Assembly (NCBI GenBank): GCA_000389735.1
Contig: APJY01000002.1
Coordinates: 62,001-126,000 of the forward strand
Length of the DNA: 64,000 bases
From: Sulfolobales archaeon Acd1
GTDB taxonomy: Archaea; Thermoproteota; Thermoprotei_A; Sulfolobales; Sulfolobaceae
Reading direction: 5' to 3'
How positions within the stretch are numbered: the first letter of the stretch is position 1; each line of letters starts with the position of its first letter. Below the pieces are notes generated by a model. It saw nothing but the letters and a program-made list of their open reading frames with translations, ran no database searches and was not told the DNA's origin. The translations under genes and the position numbers were made by a program. Shown piece by piece: positions 55,866 to 64,000 of this stretch.

Positions 55866-57047
55866 TTGTCTGGCGACGTTGATAGCTTTAAGGAACGACT
55901 ATCGGTATACGACCCCATTAGCCTCAAGGCGATTTACGAGGAGAAGATCAACGAGCTAATGAGAGAGAACGAGAGACTACGCGATCAATTAAACTACTAT
56001 AAGAACGAGCTCGAGAAGCTCACTAGCCCACCGCTGATTGAGGGGACGCTTATAGAGGTGCTTCCAGACGACTTAGCCCTGGTTAAAAGCTCGACCGGGC
56101 CCGTTTTAATTGTACAGATCGATCCCCGAGTTGACAGGTCCAAACTGGTGCCTGGAGTTTCCGTGGCCCTCACTCAAAGGAACTCCGCTATAGTTAGGGT
56201 TCTACCTGGCAGGGAGGACCCCCTGGTTAGAGCGTTAGAAGTAATTGAGAAACCCAACGTGATGTACTCCGAGATAGGCGGCCTTTCGGAGCAAATAAGG
56301 GAGCTTAGGGAGGTCGTTGAGCTACCCCTAGTTAAGCCTCACTTATTCAGGGAACTGGGAATCGATCCTCCTAAAGGCGTGCTCCTTTACGGGCCTCCTG
56401 GGACCGGAAAGACCATGTTGGCTAAGGCAGTTGCAGCTGAAAGTAACGCGACCTTCATTCACGTGGTTGCGTCGGAGTTCGCCCAGAAGTTCGTAGGCGA
56501 AGGGGCTAGAATGGTGAAAGAGGTGTTCGCCCTTGCCAGAAGGAAGGCTCCAGCAATTGTATTCATTGACGAAATAGACGCGATAGGTGCCAGGAGAATA
56601 GAGCTCGGAACCAGCGGCGAGAGGGAGGTTCAGAGAACCCTGATGCAATTACTCGCGGAGATAGACGGCTTCAAGCCGCTAGATAACGTGAAAATTATCG
56701 CCGCCACTAACAGGTTAGACATTCTCGATCCCGCGCTCTTAAGGCCTGGAAGGTTCGATAGGCTAATAGAGGTACCGTTACCAGATTTCAGAGGAAGAAA
56801 GGAAATATTCGAGATATACTTGAAAAAAGTAAAGAAGTGTGAGGAGATCAACGTAGAGCTTCTGGCCAGCCTAACTGAAGGGTTTAGCGGTGCCGAGATA
56901 AAGTCCGTGGTCACTGAAGCTGGCTACGTGGCGATCAGGAACGACAGGACTTGCATAAATAACGACGACCTGATGGAAGCTCTGCGGACAATAGAGAAGA
57001 AGAGGTTTAAGGAGTCCAAGAAGGACACGGGCGGAAAGTACGCATGA
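55866..57047 (+). CDS. pan: Proteasome-activating nucleotidase PAN
   Basis: The hexameric AAA ATPase that unfolds substrates for the 20S proteasome. The 393-residue protein has an N-terminal coiled coil (about 20-55, [18 protein letters not shown]), an OB domain (about 60-125), and AAA motifs [28 protein letters not shown] and [20 protein letters not shown]. The C-terminus is GGKYA: Tyr is in the HbYX place, but the preceding residue is Lys, not hydrophobic. The start is TTG, with AGGTG 5 nt upstream. It is followed by the PUA protein with ATGA overlap. Confidence 0.95.
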   Translation: MSGDVDSFKERLSVYDPISLKAIYEEKINELMRENERLRDQLNYYKNELEKLTSPPLIEGTLIEVLPDDLALVKSSTGPVLIVQIDPRVDRSKLVPGVSVALTQRNSAIVRVLPGREDPLVRALEVIEKPNVMYSEIGGLSEQIRELREVVELPLVKPHLFRELGIDPPKGVLLYGPPGTGKTMLAKAVAAESNATFIHVVASEFAQKFVGEGARMVKEVFALARRKAPAIVFIDEIDAIGARRIELGTSGEREVQRTLMQLLAEIDGFKPLDNVKIIAATNRLDILDPALLRPGRFDRLIEVPLPDFRGRKEIFEIYLKKVKKCEEINVELLASLTEGFSGAEIKSVVTEAGYVAIRNDRTCINNDDLMEALRTIEKKRFKESKKDTGGKYA

Positions 57048-57565
57048 TCCCTAAGGAAAACCTCAGCCCTCCTGAGCCTATAAACGAATACGAGTTAAAG
57101 GTCTTAAGAAGAATCGCGGAGTACCAGTTCATTTCCGGCTCAGTCGCGTCGTGTCTTTTTCCAAGCGATCGGGAGTTTTACGTTCAGAGGTCCCTCAACA
57201 CGGGGAAAATCAGGAACGTGTTAACCCCTGACGGAATCCTTTACTTGGTTTTAAGGGCCCAAGACCTACTTTTCTCCCTACAGGAGGCCTCGGCTAAGGT
57301 AATTCTGAAGTGTACTAACCCACCCGCTCTAAGGGTGGTGATTCCTTCGTCTGTCAAGAGCTTCGTCATGGAGGGTAGAAGCGTCTTCGCTAAGTTCGTG
57401 ATAGATGTAGATCCTAAATTGAGAGCGGGTGATGAGGTTGTTGTGGTCGACGAGAACGACGCACTAGTAGCCGTGGGCAAGATGAGGGTGTCCGGTGAAG
57501 AGGCGAAACAATATAAGAGAGGTGTTGCCGTGAATGTAAGGAGAGGTGCGAAGGACGTTGATTAA
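57044..57565 (+). CDS. PUA-domain protein, archaeosine TGT partner
   Basis: A 173-residue protein whose C-terminal half is a PUA RNA-binding domain ([51 protein letters not shown]). In Crenarchaea, the archaeosine tRNA-guanine transglycosylase is split, with a short catalytic protein and this PUA protein separate. The catalytic part (tgtA) lies 0.7 kb downstream on the opposite strand. ATG start overlaps the PAN stop. Confidence 0.8.
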   Translation: MIPKENLSPPEPINEYELKVLRRIAEYQFISGSVASCLFPSDREFYVQRSLNTGKIRNVLTPDGILYLVLRAQDLLFSLQEASAKVILKCTNPPALRVVIPSSVKSFVMEGRSVFAKFVIDVDPKLRAGDEVVVVDENDALVAVGKMRVSGEEAKQYKRGVAVNVRRGAKDVD

Positions 57566-58283
57566 GTTCCTTTTGAAAGGGATAAGCGCCGACGCCCTAA
57601 AAGGCTCGAGGCTTATAACGGGATTTAGGACGATTGGTGAAGTCGGATACTTAGCTGTAAGACATCTTATTCTCTCGGGCGGTTTCAGGAGGGTCGGGTT
57701 CATTGAGACCAAAAGAATGAGGGATGTTGCGTTCGTTGAAGAATACGGTCTTGCGGCCCCCTTCGAGATCTTCCTTAATGACGACCTTAGAATCGTAGCG
57801 ATCCTAAACCACCTCTTACCCCATCAGGCCGAATGGGCGGAGTTTTCAAAAGGAATAGTGGAATGGGCGCTGAAGCACGAAATAAGTGAAGGTATATTTA
57901 TAGGAGGTTTGGACAAGCGATACGCTGAAGGTAACGAAAAGCTCAGGTGGCTAAAAACTTCGAGTAGCACTAGGAACTTGAACTACCCCTATATGGAAAA
58001 ACAGCTATTCATCGTGGGTCCTCTCGCGCTTCTAACTATTTATTCCGAGTTTGAAGGCTTTCCGAGCGTCGTTATTTTACCTTATGCGGATAGGGACAGG
58101 CCCGATCCGGCAGCGGCCGCGATAGCCATCGAAACGATCAACGAAATGCTGAACGTAAAGTTCGAGACCGCCAGCCTATACGAAGAGGCGAAGAAGATAG
58201 AAGAGGAGATACAGAAGCAGTTTGAGATTATCCAGAAAGAGTTGATGCAACCTGGAAGCGGATCAGGAAGAATCTATATGTGA
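57546..58283 (+). CDS. PAC2-family protein (archaeal proteasome-assembly chaperone type)
   Basis: The 245-residue PAC2-superfamily protein has ALKGSRLITGFRTIGEVGYLAV, FIGGLDKRYAEGNEKLRWL and the DRPDPAAAAIAIETINEML segment. Its relatives PbaA/PbaB and eukaryal PAC1-PAC2 act in proteasome assembly. The C-terminal residues GRIYM end in hydrophobic-Tyr-X, an HbYX tail that could dock to the alpha ring. It is in the same operon as PAN (PUA gene between, 20-nt overlap). The start is GTG 57546, or TTG 57558. Confidence 0.82.
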   Translation: MRRTLIKFLLKGISADALKGSRLITGFRTIGEVGYLAVRHLILSGGFRRVGFIETKRMRDVAFVEEYGLAAPFEIFLNDDLRIVAILNHLLPHQAEWAEFSKGIVEWALKHEISEGIFIGGLDKRYAEGNEKLRWLKTSSSTRNLNYPYMEKQLFIVGPLALLTIYSEFEGFPSVVILPYADRDRPDPAAAAIAIETINEMLNVKFETASLYEEAKKIEEEIQKQFEIIQKELMQPGSGSGRIYM

Positions 58284-58295
58284 AATCTAAATCTT

Positions 58296-59768
58296 TTAGT
58301 CAGAGTTCTTGAATATTTCGTCGCAACCCATGTATATGATTTTTATGTAGCCCTTCTTCGTTAAAGTCTCCTTGGCTTTGGCTACTGACGCTGTAATCAC
58401 CTCCTCGTCGAGTTCCTCCGGAATTTCGGTTTGAGAATAGGGGAAAGAACCGGCCACTTCCACGGGAACTACGCCGTAAAAAGGTAAGAAAAGGTACACG
58501 TCGCCTTGCTCGCTCAATTTCCTAACTCTCTCGTCGTTAAAATACGGTCTTTCGAGCTCTTTCCAACATAGCACAATTGCGGTTTCTCTCGTTTTAGACG
58601 ATATATTTATGTACCTATCATGCCTCAGAACTTCGGGCCTTTTCATGGAGTCCAAGTCGTACATGAACACGGCCTTCACTTCGCCTCTGGTCCTGGGATC
58701 GTATTTCTCTAGATATTCGACGTACCTTAGTAACTTCTTAAAGGCAGTATACAAGGCGGGGTGCACCCTCGCCTTCTCCTGGAGGTACTCGAATAATCGG
58801 CCCTCGTAAATGGCTTGTTTAGTGGCGTTTATCTCCTCCCTTATGGCGTGAAGATTGTGAATAGCTAATAGTTTGACTCTCAACTCCTTAGGCATTTCCA
58901 GAAGCTCCTTCGGACTGTATTTCCTACATACGGGGCAACTGCAAGGGAAATACTGAAGATCTTGGAGTCTGTAAACTCTCCCTCTGGATATGTACCTGTC
59001 ATCCCTCGCGTATAGTATATAGGAAGCGGAATCGAACGAGTCTACCCCTAGGGCTACGGCGAAGGGAATGAGGTGTGGAACTCCTCCGCCGAAGAGGTGA
59101 AAAGGTTTTCCTCTACTAACGTTGATTTTAGCCGTGAATATCATATCTATAAGCGTCCCGTAATCGTAGTTCTGCATCAGAACCGTTGGGCTACCGAGGG
59201 CGAGAAGCTTATAGTAATCTCTCTTGTCGGCCTCTTTGGCTGAATAGGCGAGAAGCTCTAAATTCCTTCCGCCCTGAATTGGGTGAACCCAAACTATCTC
59301 GTTCATGCTGGCTCCCACGAGATCCCTGACTTCCTCAGCCCTCCTTAGGGTCTCCATGACGCTCTGCCTGACTTTCTCCTCGTCCGTTTCGTCGCCCGTG
59401 GGTATATCTAGAATAACCGCTATGTCTGGCGATATTTCTATTTCGTAGCTCACTATATCTCTGTTTTCCGCTTCTATACTACCGTATTGAAGGATCTGAT
59501 AAGCGCCAGAATCTGTCATTATAATGAAGTCATTCAACTTAAAGAAATCATGGATTTTCCCAATTCGACCGTAGTTCTTTTTAATTAAATAACTGTTTGT
59601 GATGAAATTGTGAAAACCCACTTCGGCTAGCTCCGATACGGAGACCTCAGGCTTAGAGGGATTAACTACTGGAAAGAAAGCGGGGGTTTCGAATTTCCCG
59701 TGCCTGGTCTCTAAAACACCTATCCTAGCAGCTAAGTCCTCATACTTTACCTCGAAGTCTCCTATCAT
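58296..59768 (-). CDS. tgtA: Archaeosine tRNA-guanine transglycosylase, catalytic subunit
   Basis: It exchanges guanine-15 of tRNA for preQ0, the first step to archaeosine. The 490-residue protein has [24 protein letters not shown], the nucleophile segment [41 protein letters not shown], and zinc ligands in [13 protein letters not shown] with the following AIHNLHAI. It lacks the PUA domain present in euryarchaeal enzymes, as expected for Crenarchaea. Overlaps the Lsm gene by 4 nt. Confidence 0.93.
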   Translation of the reverse strand: MIGDFEVKYEDLAARIGVLETRHGKFETPAFFPVVNPSKPEVSVSELAEVGFHNFITNSYLIKKNYGRIGKIHDFFKLNDFIIMTDSGAYQILQYGSIEAENRDIVSYEIEISPDIAVILDIPTGDETDEEKVRQSVMETLRRAEEVRDLVGASMNEIVWVHPIQGGRNLELLAYSAKEADKRDYYKLLALGSPTVLMQNYDYGTLIDMIFTAKINVSRGKPFHLFGGGVPHLIPFAVALGVDSFDSASYILYARDDRYISRGRVYRLQDLQYFPCSCPVCRKYSPKELLEMPKELRVKLLAIHNLHAIREEINATKQAIYEGRLFEYLQEKARVHPALYTAFKKLLRYVEYLEKYDPRTRGEVKAVFMYDLDSMKRPEVLRHDRYINISSKTRETAIVLCWKELERPYFNDERVRKLSEQGDVYLFLPFYGVVPVEVAGSFPYSQTEIPEELDEEVITASVAKAKETLTKKGYIKIIYMGCDEIFKNSD

Positions 59769-60202
59769 TTCCCTTCTTTCTTCCGTTTTATATAATCGTT
59801 AAAAACGTCGTAAACTTTTTGTGCCATCGGGCCGCTTCCCTCTACGCCGTTCTCCGTAACCTTTATCTTATCGAGCACCACAACGACTCCCGCCTCGTCA
59901 TAGACTTTGATGTCGGTCGACCTTAGTCCGAGGGTCTTCTCGAGAAAGCTTGCGAATTCCCTTGGCTCAAAAAGGGGAGAGCTCTTTAGCAATATTTCGC
60001 TTACGTGTTCTCCGTTTATGAGCACTTTGTAGAACGCATTATTCTCGTTATCCTTTGCGTTAGTTAAACTGATCAGGAAAGGAGTTGTCTCGTAAGAGTT
60101 CAAAATTCCAGTATAAGTCCTGTTGTTGGTCAACCTGACTATGACGAGTTTATCTAACATCGCCGATAGATCGGCCTTAATGTTCCTGGGCGAATAGCTC
60201 AT
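59765..60202 (-). CDS. Sm-like archaeal protein, SmAP3 type
   Basis: A 145-residue protein with an N-terminal Sm fold (about 10-75: [34 protein letters not shown], shown in two Sm motifs) and a C-terminal mixed domain ([17 protein letters not shown]). This two-domain form matches the crenarchaeal SmAP3 (from memory, first described in Pyrobaculum). It is expected to form heptamers or 14-mers that bind oligo-U RNA. First gene before tgtA, and divergent from rpo8. Confidence 0.8.
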   Translation of the reverse strand: MSYSPRNIKADLSAMLDKLVIVRLTNNRTYTGILNSYETTPFLISLTNAKDNENNAFYKVLINGEHVSEILLKSSPLFEPREFASFLEKTLGLRSTDIKVYDEAGVVVVLDKIKVTENGVEGSGPMAQKVYDVFNDYIKRKKEGK

Positions 60203-60255
60203 CGATGGCTATAAACGGTAAACCATATTTAGGTTTTTGGATATAGGCCTTCGGG

Positions 60256-60621
60256 ATGCCGGAGATCGAGAAGGAGTGTAAAGTGATTTCCAAGGTCCCA
60301 GGGAGCCTTAAGGGCCTTAAACTTCTGAACCTCGATTGTGGTGACATTACTGCCACGGTAGATCTGGTCCAGGAGATCGACATCTTCGATGAGGGTAACG
60401 AAGTCACCTTCGTCGTGAGCAGAGACAAACCGAATTACACGCCGAACGACTTTTGCGCCCATGGCTACCTTTTCTACGAGAAAAAGAGCGACGACGCGTT
60501 CGTATCGTTAATCTCTCTGTATGGATTGCTCGTAAAGATCGTTTCTAATTCAGGAATAATATCGAGTGGTATACTTAACATGATGGATCACGTATATGTT
60601 TGTATAAAGAAGCTAAACTGA
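60256..60621 (+). CDS. rpo8: RNA polymerase subunit Rpo8 (RpoG)
   Basis: A 121-residue OB-fold subunit of crenarchaeal RNA polymerase, homologous to eukaryal Rpb8. The N-terminus has EKECKVISKVPGSLKGLKLL, then DIFDEGNEVTFVVSRDKPNY, the Gly-rich AHGYLFYEKK, and the C-terminal segment MDHVYVCIKKL typical of the archaeal subunit. It is leaderless or nearly so, with ATATTTAGGTTTTT (about 60223-60236) upstream. Confidence 0.85.
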   Translation: MPEIEKECKVISKVPGSLKGLKLLNLDCGDITATVDLVQEIDIFDEGNEVTFVVSRDKPNYTPNDFCAHGYLFYEKKSDDAFVSLISLYGLLVKIVSNSGIISSGILNMMDHVYVCIKKLN

Positions 60622-60655
60622 AAGTCGATAACAAATCGATATCCTAAAATTAAAG

Positions 60656-61246
60656 TTAAAGTTGGATGCTTTCTTCTTCACTACTTCCGTTTGTTCTTAG
60701 TATAAGGAGATCGATGCCGTCACCGGACGTGACGTCCCTTTCTATTGCCGCTCTCAGAGCTTTTATTATGATCTCCTTGCCCGCGTCCACGCTCATGTCC
60801 TTCTTGTGCTCCGCCTCTAAGATACCGATCGCTACTTTTGCCCCTGAGCCCAAAGCGGCATAATCGTCCTGAATTAGCGAGCCCAACGGGTCAAGCACGA
60901 ACAGCTGAGGCTTGGAATCGTCTATCCCAGCGAATAGTAGTTCCGAGATGAACGGCATGAACTTGTACTGGTACAAAATAGTTGACAGCAATTTAGCCGC
61001 CGCTTTCGTACTAATTTTTCTGTTATTATACATTTCGTAATATTTTATCTCATAATTCATAATTTTCATTAGAGTCTGCATGTCGCCGAAGAGTCCTACA
61101 CCAGCTATGCCGAATCGTAACAGCCTATGAACTTTCTTAGCGGACTTGCTGAGCACGTAATAGCCGTAGCTTAACCTCCTTTCGGCCCCTAGAATCACGC
61201 CGTCCGAAAACACGGCACCCACAGCGGTCGAGGGTAATTCGGCCAT
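60656..61246 (-). CDS. psmB: Proteasome beta subunit, non-canonical Ser at position 1
   Basis: The 196-residue beta subunit starts at ATG 61246 ([13 protein letters not shown]), as in Sulfolobus beta subunits of this type. The fold is complete: GAERRLSYG holds Glu17, and SKSAKKV holds Lys33. In alignment with TTTVG of active subunits the sequence is STAVG, so the Thr1 nucleophile is Ser. Comparable Sulfolobus subunits have Ala there and are thought to be non-processed partners of an active beta. It follows hisS in the same direction with 28 nt between. Confidence 0.9.
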   Translation of the reverse strand: MAELPSTAVGAVFSDGVILGAERRLSYGYYVLSKSAKKVHRLLRFGIAGVGLFGDMQTLMKIMNYEIKYYEMYNNRKISTKAAAKLLSTILYQYKFMPFISELLFAGIDDSKPQLFVLDPLGSLIQDDYAALGSGAKVAIGILEAEHKKDMSVDAGKEIIIKALRAAIERDVTSGDGIDLLILRTNGSSEEESIQL

Positions 61247-61274
61247 GATCTCAAGCGTGAATCGGTACAAATGA

Positions 61275-62543
61275 CTAAAATATTTGTTTCAGCGACTCGG
61301 CGGAGAGGGGAATGCGCAATTCGTATTGTTTCCTTGTTCGGAGATCTTTCACCGTTACATATCCCCCCTCAACCTCTTTGTTTCCAATTATTACTAAATG
61401 CGAGTAGCCTTCCTTAAGAAAATCAGGTATCAGTTTAGAAACCGAAGTCGAACTCTTGAGACTGAAGTTAGCAACAACACCTGCCTCATGTAAGAGCTCA
61501 AGTATTTGTAATCCCAGCTGTATAGTTTTAGTATCTTGTACTAGTAATAATACAATAACTCTATTGGATTTCTCATTGAGAGAAGAGACGTCTTTCTCTA
61601 GAACCAACGAGGTTCTATCCACACCAATAGCGAAACCTACTGCCGGGGTGTGAGTTGCGCCGTATACTTCTACTAAATTATCGTATCTTCCTCCCCCAGC
61701 AATACTGAACGGTACGCTAGGATGCTCAACCTCAAAGATTATTCCTGTATAGTATGCTAGGCCTCTCACGAAGCCCAGGTTAATGTATGAGTTTGGTATG
61801 AAATTCTTAATATTTTCTAAAATTAATTTTGTATAACTTATATTATCTGATATACTACAACCTACCTTATTAGACTCCTCTATGGCGTTACTCTCATTAC
61901 CATCAAATAATTCGACTAAAGTTCTATATATTTTCGAATTTTCAAGGAGTTTTAGGGCTTCGTCTTTCCTATTCTTATCTATCAAGTGAAGAAGGTGTTC
62001 TTGCTGTCTTTCATTAATACCTTCACAATTAAATAGTTTTCTGTAGATACTTATATTGTTTATTTTTAACCTAATTTTAGATATGAGTCCAAGATCTTTG
62101 TAGATGTTACCTAGCAGCAATAGGACTTCTAGATCCGACAGCAACCCCGAAGAGCCTATCATCTCCACACCGGCCTGTCTGAACTCTCTATACCTGCCAT
62201 ACTGAGGCTCATCATATCTATATACTGTTCCGTAATAGTAAAACCTTATTGGTTTTGGAAGATGCTGGAAATGTTCAATGTAGGTTCTAACGATGCTAGG
62301 AGTGATCTCTGGTCTTAAAGCTAATTCTCTTCCAGCCTTGTCTAGGAAGACATACATAGATTCTCTAATTTCTTCTCCACTTTTTACTTCAAAAAGTTTA
62401 AAATATTCGACTATAGGTAATTCTATCTTAGAGTACCCAAACAGTTGGGCGTTTTTTTCAAATACTTGCCTTATATATTCTATCCTATTCAGTTCGTCCC
62501 CAAACAGGTCGCGCATCCCTCTCACGGTACCTAGCCCTTCCAT
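61275..62543 (-). CDS. hisS: Histidyl-tRNA synthetase
   Basis: A class II synthetase of about 422 residues from ATG 62543. Motif 1 region ([20 protein letters not shown]), motif 2 ([25 protein letters not shown]), the histidine-binding segments ([26 protein letters not shown]) and motif 3 ([13 protein letters not shown]). A C-terminal anticodon-binding domain is present. The central part (about 61790-62100) is much richer in A/T codons than the neighbours. A TTG at 62552 would add three residues. Confidence 0.93.
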   Translation of the reverse strand: MEGLGTVRGMRDLFGDELNRIEYIRQVFEKNAQLFGYSKIELPIVEYFKLFEVKSGEEIRESMYVFLDKAGRELALRPEITPSIVRTYIEHFQHLPKPIRFYYYGTVYRYDEPQYGRYREFRQAGVEMIGSSGLLSDLEVLLLLGNIYKDLGLISKIRLKINNISIYRKLFNCEGINERQQEHLLHLIDKNRKDEALKLLENSKIYRTLVELFDGNESNAIEESNKVGCSISDNISYTKLILENIKNFIPNSYINLGFVRGLAYYTGIIFEVEHPSVPFSIAGGGRYDNLVEVYGATHTPAVGFAIGVDRTSLVLEKDVSSLNEKSNRVIVLLLVQDTKTIQLGLQILELLHEAGVVANFSLKSSTSVSKLIPDFLKEGYSHLVIIGNKEVEGGYVTVKDLRTRKQYELRIPLSAESLKQIF

Positions 62544-62548
62544 GTCAA

Positions 62549-62863
62549 TCAACCCTTCTTTAGGTCGATTAAACCGATTTTGTAATATAACGTGTCGCCG
62601 TACTTATCAACGACACTCAGCAAAGCCTCTTCGGAAACCTGTCTTGCTATGTTTATGAACTCCAGGAGCTCATTAGTCTTTATTGACTCGTTCTCATCGA
62701 TAACTAAAAGGAGTGACCTAGGGTTACCTTCTCTATCTAGAATAGCCAGGAATTTACCCCTTAAACTCGCTTTCTTAGACCGTTTTGCCAAATCTGCTTT
62801 AACGATTTCTATTTTGAAATTGTTTCTAAGATTTCCTTCACAGCCAGAGAAACTTTCAGCCAT
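62549..62863 (-). CDS. Protein of unknown function upstream of hisS
   Basis: A 104-residue protein: basic N-terminal part (EIVKADLAKRSKKASLRGKF), then FLAILDREGNPRSLLLVIDEN, a helix (KTNELLEFINIARQVSEEALLSVV) and a strand (YYKIGLIDLKKG). It is co-transcribed with hisS and divergent from the TFB3-like gene. No family recognised. Confidence 0.55.
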   Translation of the reverse strand: MAESFSGCEGNLRNNFKIEIVKADLAKRSKKASLRGKFLAILDREGNPRSLLLVIDENESIKTNELLEFINIARQVSEEALLSVVDKYGDTLYYKIGLIDLKKG

Positions 62864-62937
62864 CAGCGAGTTACTAACTGAATTTCCACGTTCAGTTAAA
62901 TGTGTTACGCCTGATACGAAATGGTAGCTCAGAGAGT

Positions 62938-63501
62938 ATGAGCTTGACCTGTCCTTACTGCGGGTCTACGAACATAGTGCAGAACCCTTTCGGCGAGCTG
63001 GTCTGTGCCTCATGCGGCTCAGTCATTGATAGGACGTATTCATGGGATGTAACGGATTATTACAGAACTAGCGGCCTAACGTTGGTTATAACTCCTAAAA
63101 AATTAGAATATCGTATGAAAAAAATTCAAAAAGAGTATACAAATTCTCATAGGAAATATGAAATTGAGTACGTGGATTTAGAGCGTCTTGAAAAAATTCA
63201 AAAAAATTCGATAAAAAGTGAATTAGAATCGTTTATACAAAAAATTAATATTAATGAACTCATCAGCGACGAAAGATCCCTAATCGCGTATGACCTTGTT
63301 AGCAGGAGCAGAACCCTCAGAACTGATTTAGATAGGGCTATAATGGCGCTCGTTATAGCGAACGGAAAAGAGAAAACTCTGAAAAAATTAGGAAAAAACT
63401 GGTATATAGAACATTATGTTGATCGTGTTATTAAGAAAGTAGGCTCAAAAAAACTATTGAAGCTGAAAATCCAGTTCGACAAAAGAATCACGACAGATTA
63501 A
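62938..63501 (+). CDS. tfb3: TFB3-like truncated transcription factor B
   Basis: About 187 residues from ATG 62938. The N-terminal zinc ribbon has two CXXC pairs (CPYCGS, CASCGS) as in TFB. The rest is a charged Lys/Glu/Asn-rich helix (about 60-95) and one helical domain (about 95-187) far shorter than the two cyclin folds of a full TFB. TFB3 of Sulfolobus, which activates UV-response genes such as ups and ced, has this layout. From memory, the S. solfataricus order psmB-hisS-tfb3-thermosome matches this locus. The codon usage is AT-rich. Confidence 0.7.
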   Translation: MSLTCPYCGSTNIVQNPFGELVCASCGSVIDRTYSWDVTDYYRTSGLTLVITPKKLEYRMKKIQKEYTNSHRKYEIEYVDLERLEKIQKNSIKSELESFIQKININELISDERSLIAYDLVSRSRTLRTDLDRAIMALVIANGKEKTLKKLGKNWYIEHYVDRVIKKVGSKKLLKLKIQFDKRITTD

Positions 63502-63570
63502 GCTCTTATAATAGCGCACGGTTTGTCCGTCACACTCGTAGAACCTTGCCTTCTAAACGAAATAAGTCAA

Positions 63571-63581
63571 CTTTTTATATA
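63571..63581 (+). promoter_or_regulatory. TATA box of the thermosome gene
   Basis: CTTTTTATATA lies about 32-42 nt before the ATG at 63613, a strong TATA consensus with a short leader, suitable for a highly expressed, heat-responsive gene. Confidence 0.65.
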
Positions 63582-63612
63582 ACCGGTTCCTGTGTAGCTT
63601 AGGTGTTAGTTC

Positions 63613-64000
63613 ATGTCGCAGGCTACGGTAGCTACAACACCAGAGGGTATACCTGTAATTATCCTGAAAGAGGGTTCAAGCAGGAGTTATGGAAAGGATG
63701 CCCTTAGAATTAACATTGCTGCAGTGAAAGCTGTCGAGGAGGCTCTAAAGTCCACTTACGGACCCAGAGGAATGGATAAGATGCTCGTTGACAGCCTCGG
63801 CGACGTGACGATAACGAACGATGGTGCCACAATCCTAGATAAGATGGACTTACAGCACCCGGCTGCTAAGCTTTTAGTCCAAATCGCGAAGGGCCAGGAC
63901 GAGGAAACCGCTGACGGGACCAAAACGGCGGTCATTCTTTCAGGAGAGCTAGTTAGAAAAGCTGAAGACTTGATCTACAAGGATATTCATCCTACTATCA
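63613..64000 (+). CDS. thsB: Thermosome subunit (C-terminus off window)
   Basis: The first 129 codons of a group II chaperonin subunit: [37 protein letters not shown] (nucleotide-binding segment), [20 protein letters not shown], and [14 protein letters not shown] with the catalytic Asp. It folds proteins inside the 16-18-subunit ring. The N-terminus is closest to the Sulfolobus beta subunit, so thsB is likely. The gene continues past the window end. Confidence 0.93.
   Translation, partial: MSQATVATTPEGIPVIILKEGSSRSYGKDALRINIAAVKAVEEALKSTYGPRGMDKMLVDSLGDVTITNDGATILDKMDLQHPAAKLLVQIAKGQDEETADGTKTAVILSGELVRKAEDLIYKDIHPTI

Noticed and set aside
62902-62937. Extended N-terminus of the TFB3-like protein from 62902
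   Set aside because: The zinc ribbon starts right after ATG 62938, and the extra 12 residues have no family counterpart.

Overview
The window is a stretch of chromosome from a thermoacidophilic crenarchaeon of the order Sulfolobales. The gene content shows this directly: SlaA/SlaB-type S-layer genes, DoxDA thiosulfate:quinone oxidoreductase, LysW-type lysine biosynthesis, PAN and a Sulfolobus-type proteasome beta subunit, Rpo8, TFE-alpha, a TFB3-like factor, a thermosome, Trm56, a split archaeosine TGT with its PUA protein separate, and intron-containing tRNAs with TATA-driven, mostly leaderless promoters. Base composition is clearly richer in G+C than Sulfolobus proper, so a Metallosphaera- or Sulfodiicoccus-like genus is more likely; the species cannot be fixed from sequence alone. 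No insertion sequence, prophage, integrase or CRISPR array was seen. Coding density is high.

Layout. 0-6.5 kb: end of a protein disulfide oxidoreductase gene, a ribbon-helix-helix protein, dcd divergent from DNA ligase, and an MBL/beta-CASP protein next to ligase. 4.9-12.4 kb (minus): a long tetrapyrrole operon (precorrin-2 dehydrogenase, hemA, hemB, hemL, hemC, hemD) that ends in a small unknown protein and a phosphodiesterase-like protein. 12.4-16.6 kb (minus): Zn-ribbon protein, aEF-1beta, CDC48, winged-helix protein, FEN1. 16.6-18.9 kb: Pth2, TruD, a KH-like protein, L40e. 19-24 kb: MFS transporter, tRNA-Val, small unknowns, a flavoprotein-like gene converging on a PfkB kinase, and a hexuloisomerase. 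24.2-26 kb: a membrane-anchored HerA/VirB4-type ATPase, probable CedB. 26.5-32 kb: the lysine/arginine set lysYZ-lysM and lysWXJK, then a cis-prenyltransferase. 32.8-36 kb: S8e, SRP19, two intron-containing tRNAs, a degenerate TPP-family enzyme and a nucleotidyltransferase-like gene. 36.4-43.1 kb: S-layer cluster with a divergent Thr-rich anchored protein. 43.3-48.6 kb: AhcY, tRNA-Met, FKBP, glycerol-1-phosphate dehydrogenase, aCPSF1/FttA, tRNA-Val. 48.6-51.6 kb: AT-rich gene-free stretch, doxDA and small membrane proteins. 51.7-55.8 kb (minus): tRNA-Val, SPOUT-like protein, C5 DNA methyltransferase, TFE-alpha, Trm56, HflX, MBF1. 55.9-64 kb: PAN, PUA protein, PAC2 protein, TgtA, SmAP3-like Lsm, Rpo8, proteasome beta, HisRS, TFB3-like factor, thermosome (cut by the window end).

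Most notable: at least four operon-internal genes (fen, hemL, hemA, trm56) have N-termini that family comparison places upstream of any ATG/GTG/TTG. In three of them a Shine-Dalgarno sequence sits correctly for ATT, CTG and ACG. Also notable are the CedB candidate, a 13-bp palindrome between lysM and lysW, a helically phased direct repeat next to the slaA TATA box, a TPP enzyme lacking its catalytic signatures, HbYX-like tails on a PAC2 protein and on CDC48, and a proteasome beta subunit with Ser at the Thr1 position.
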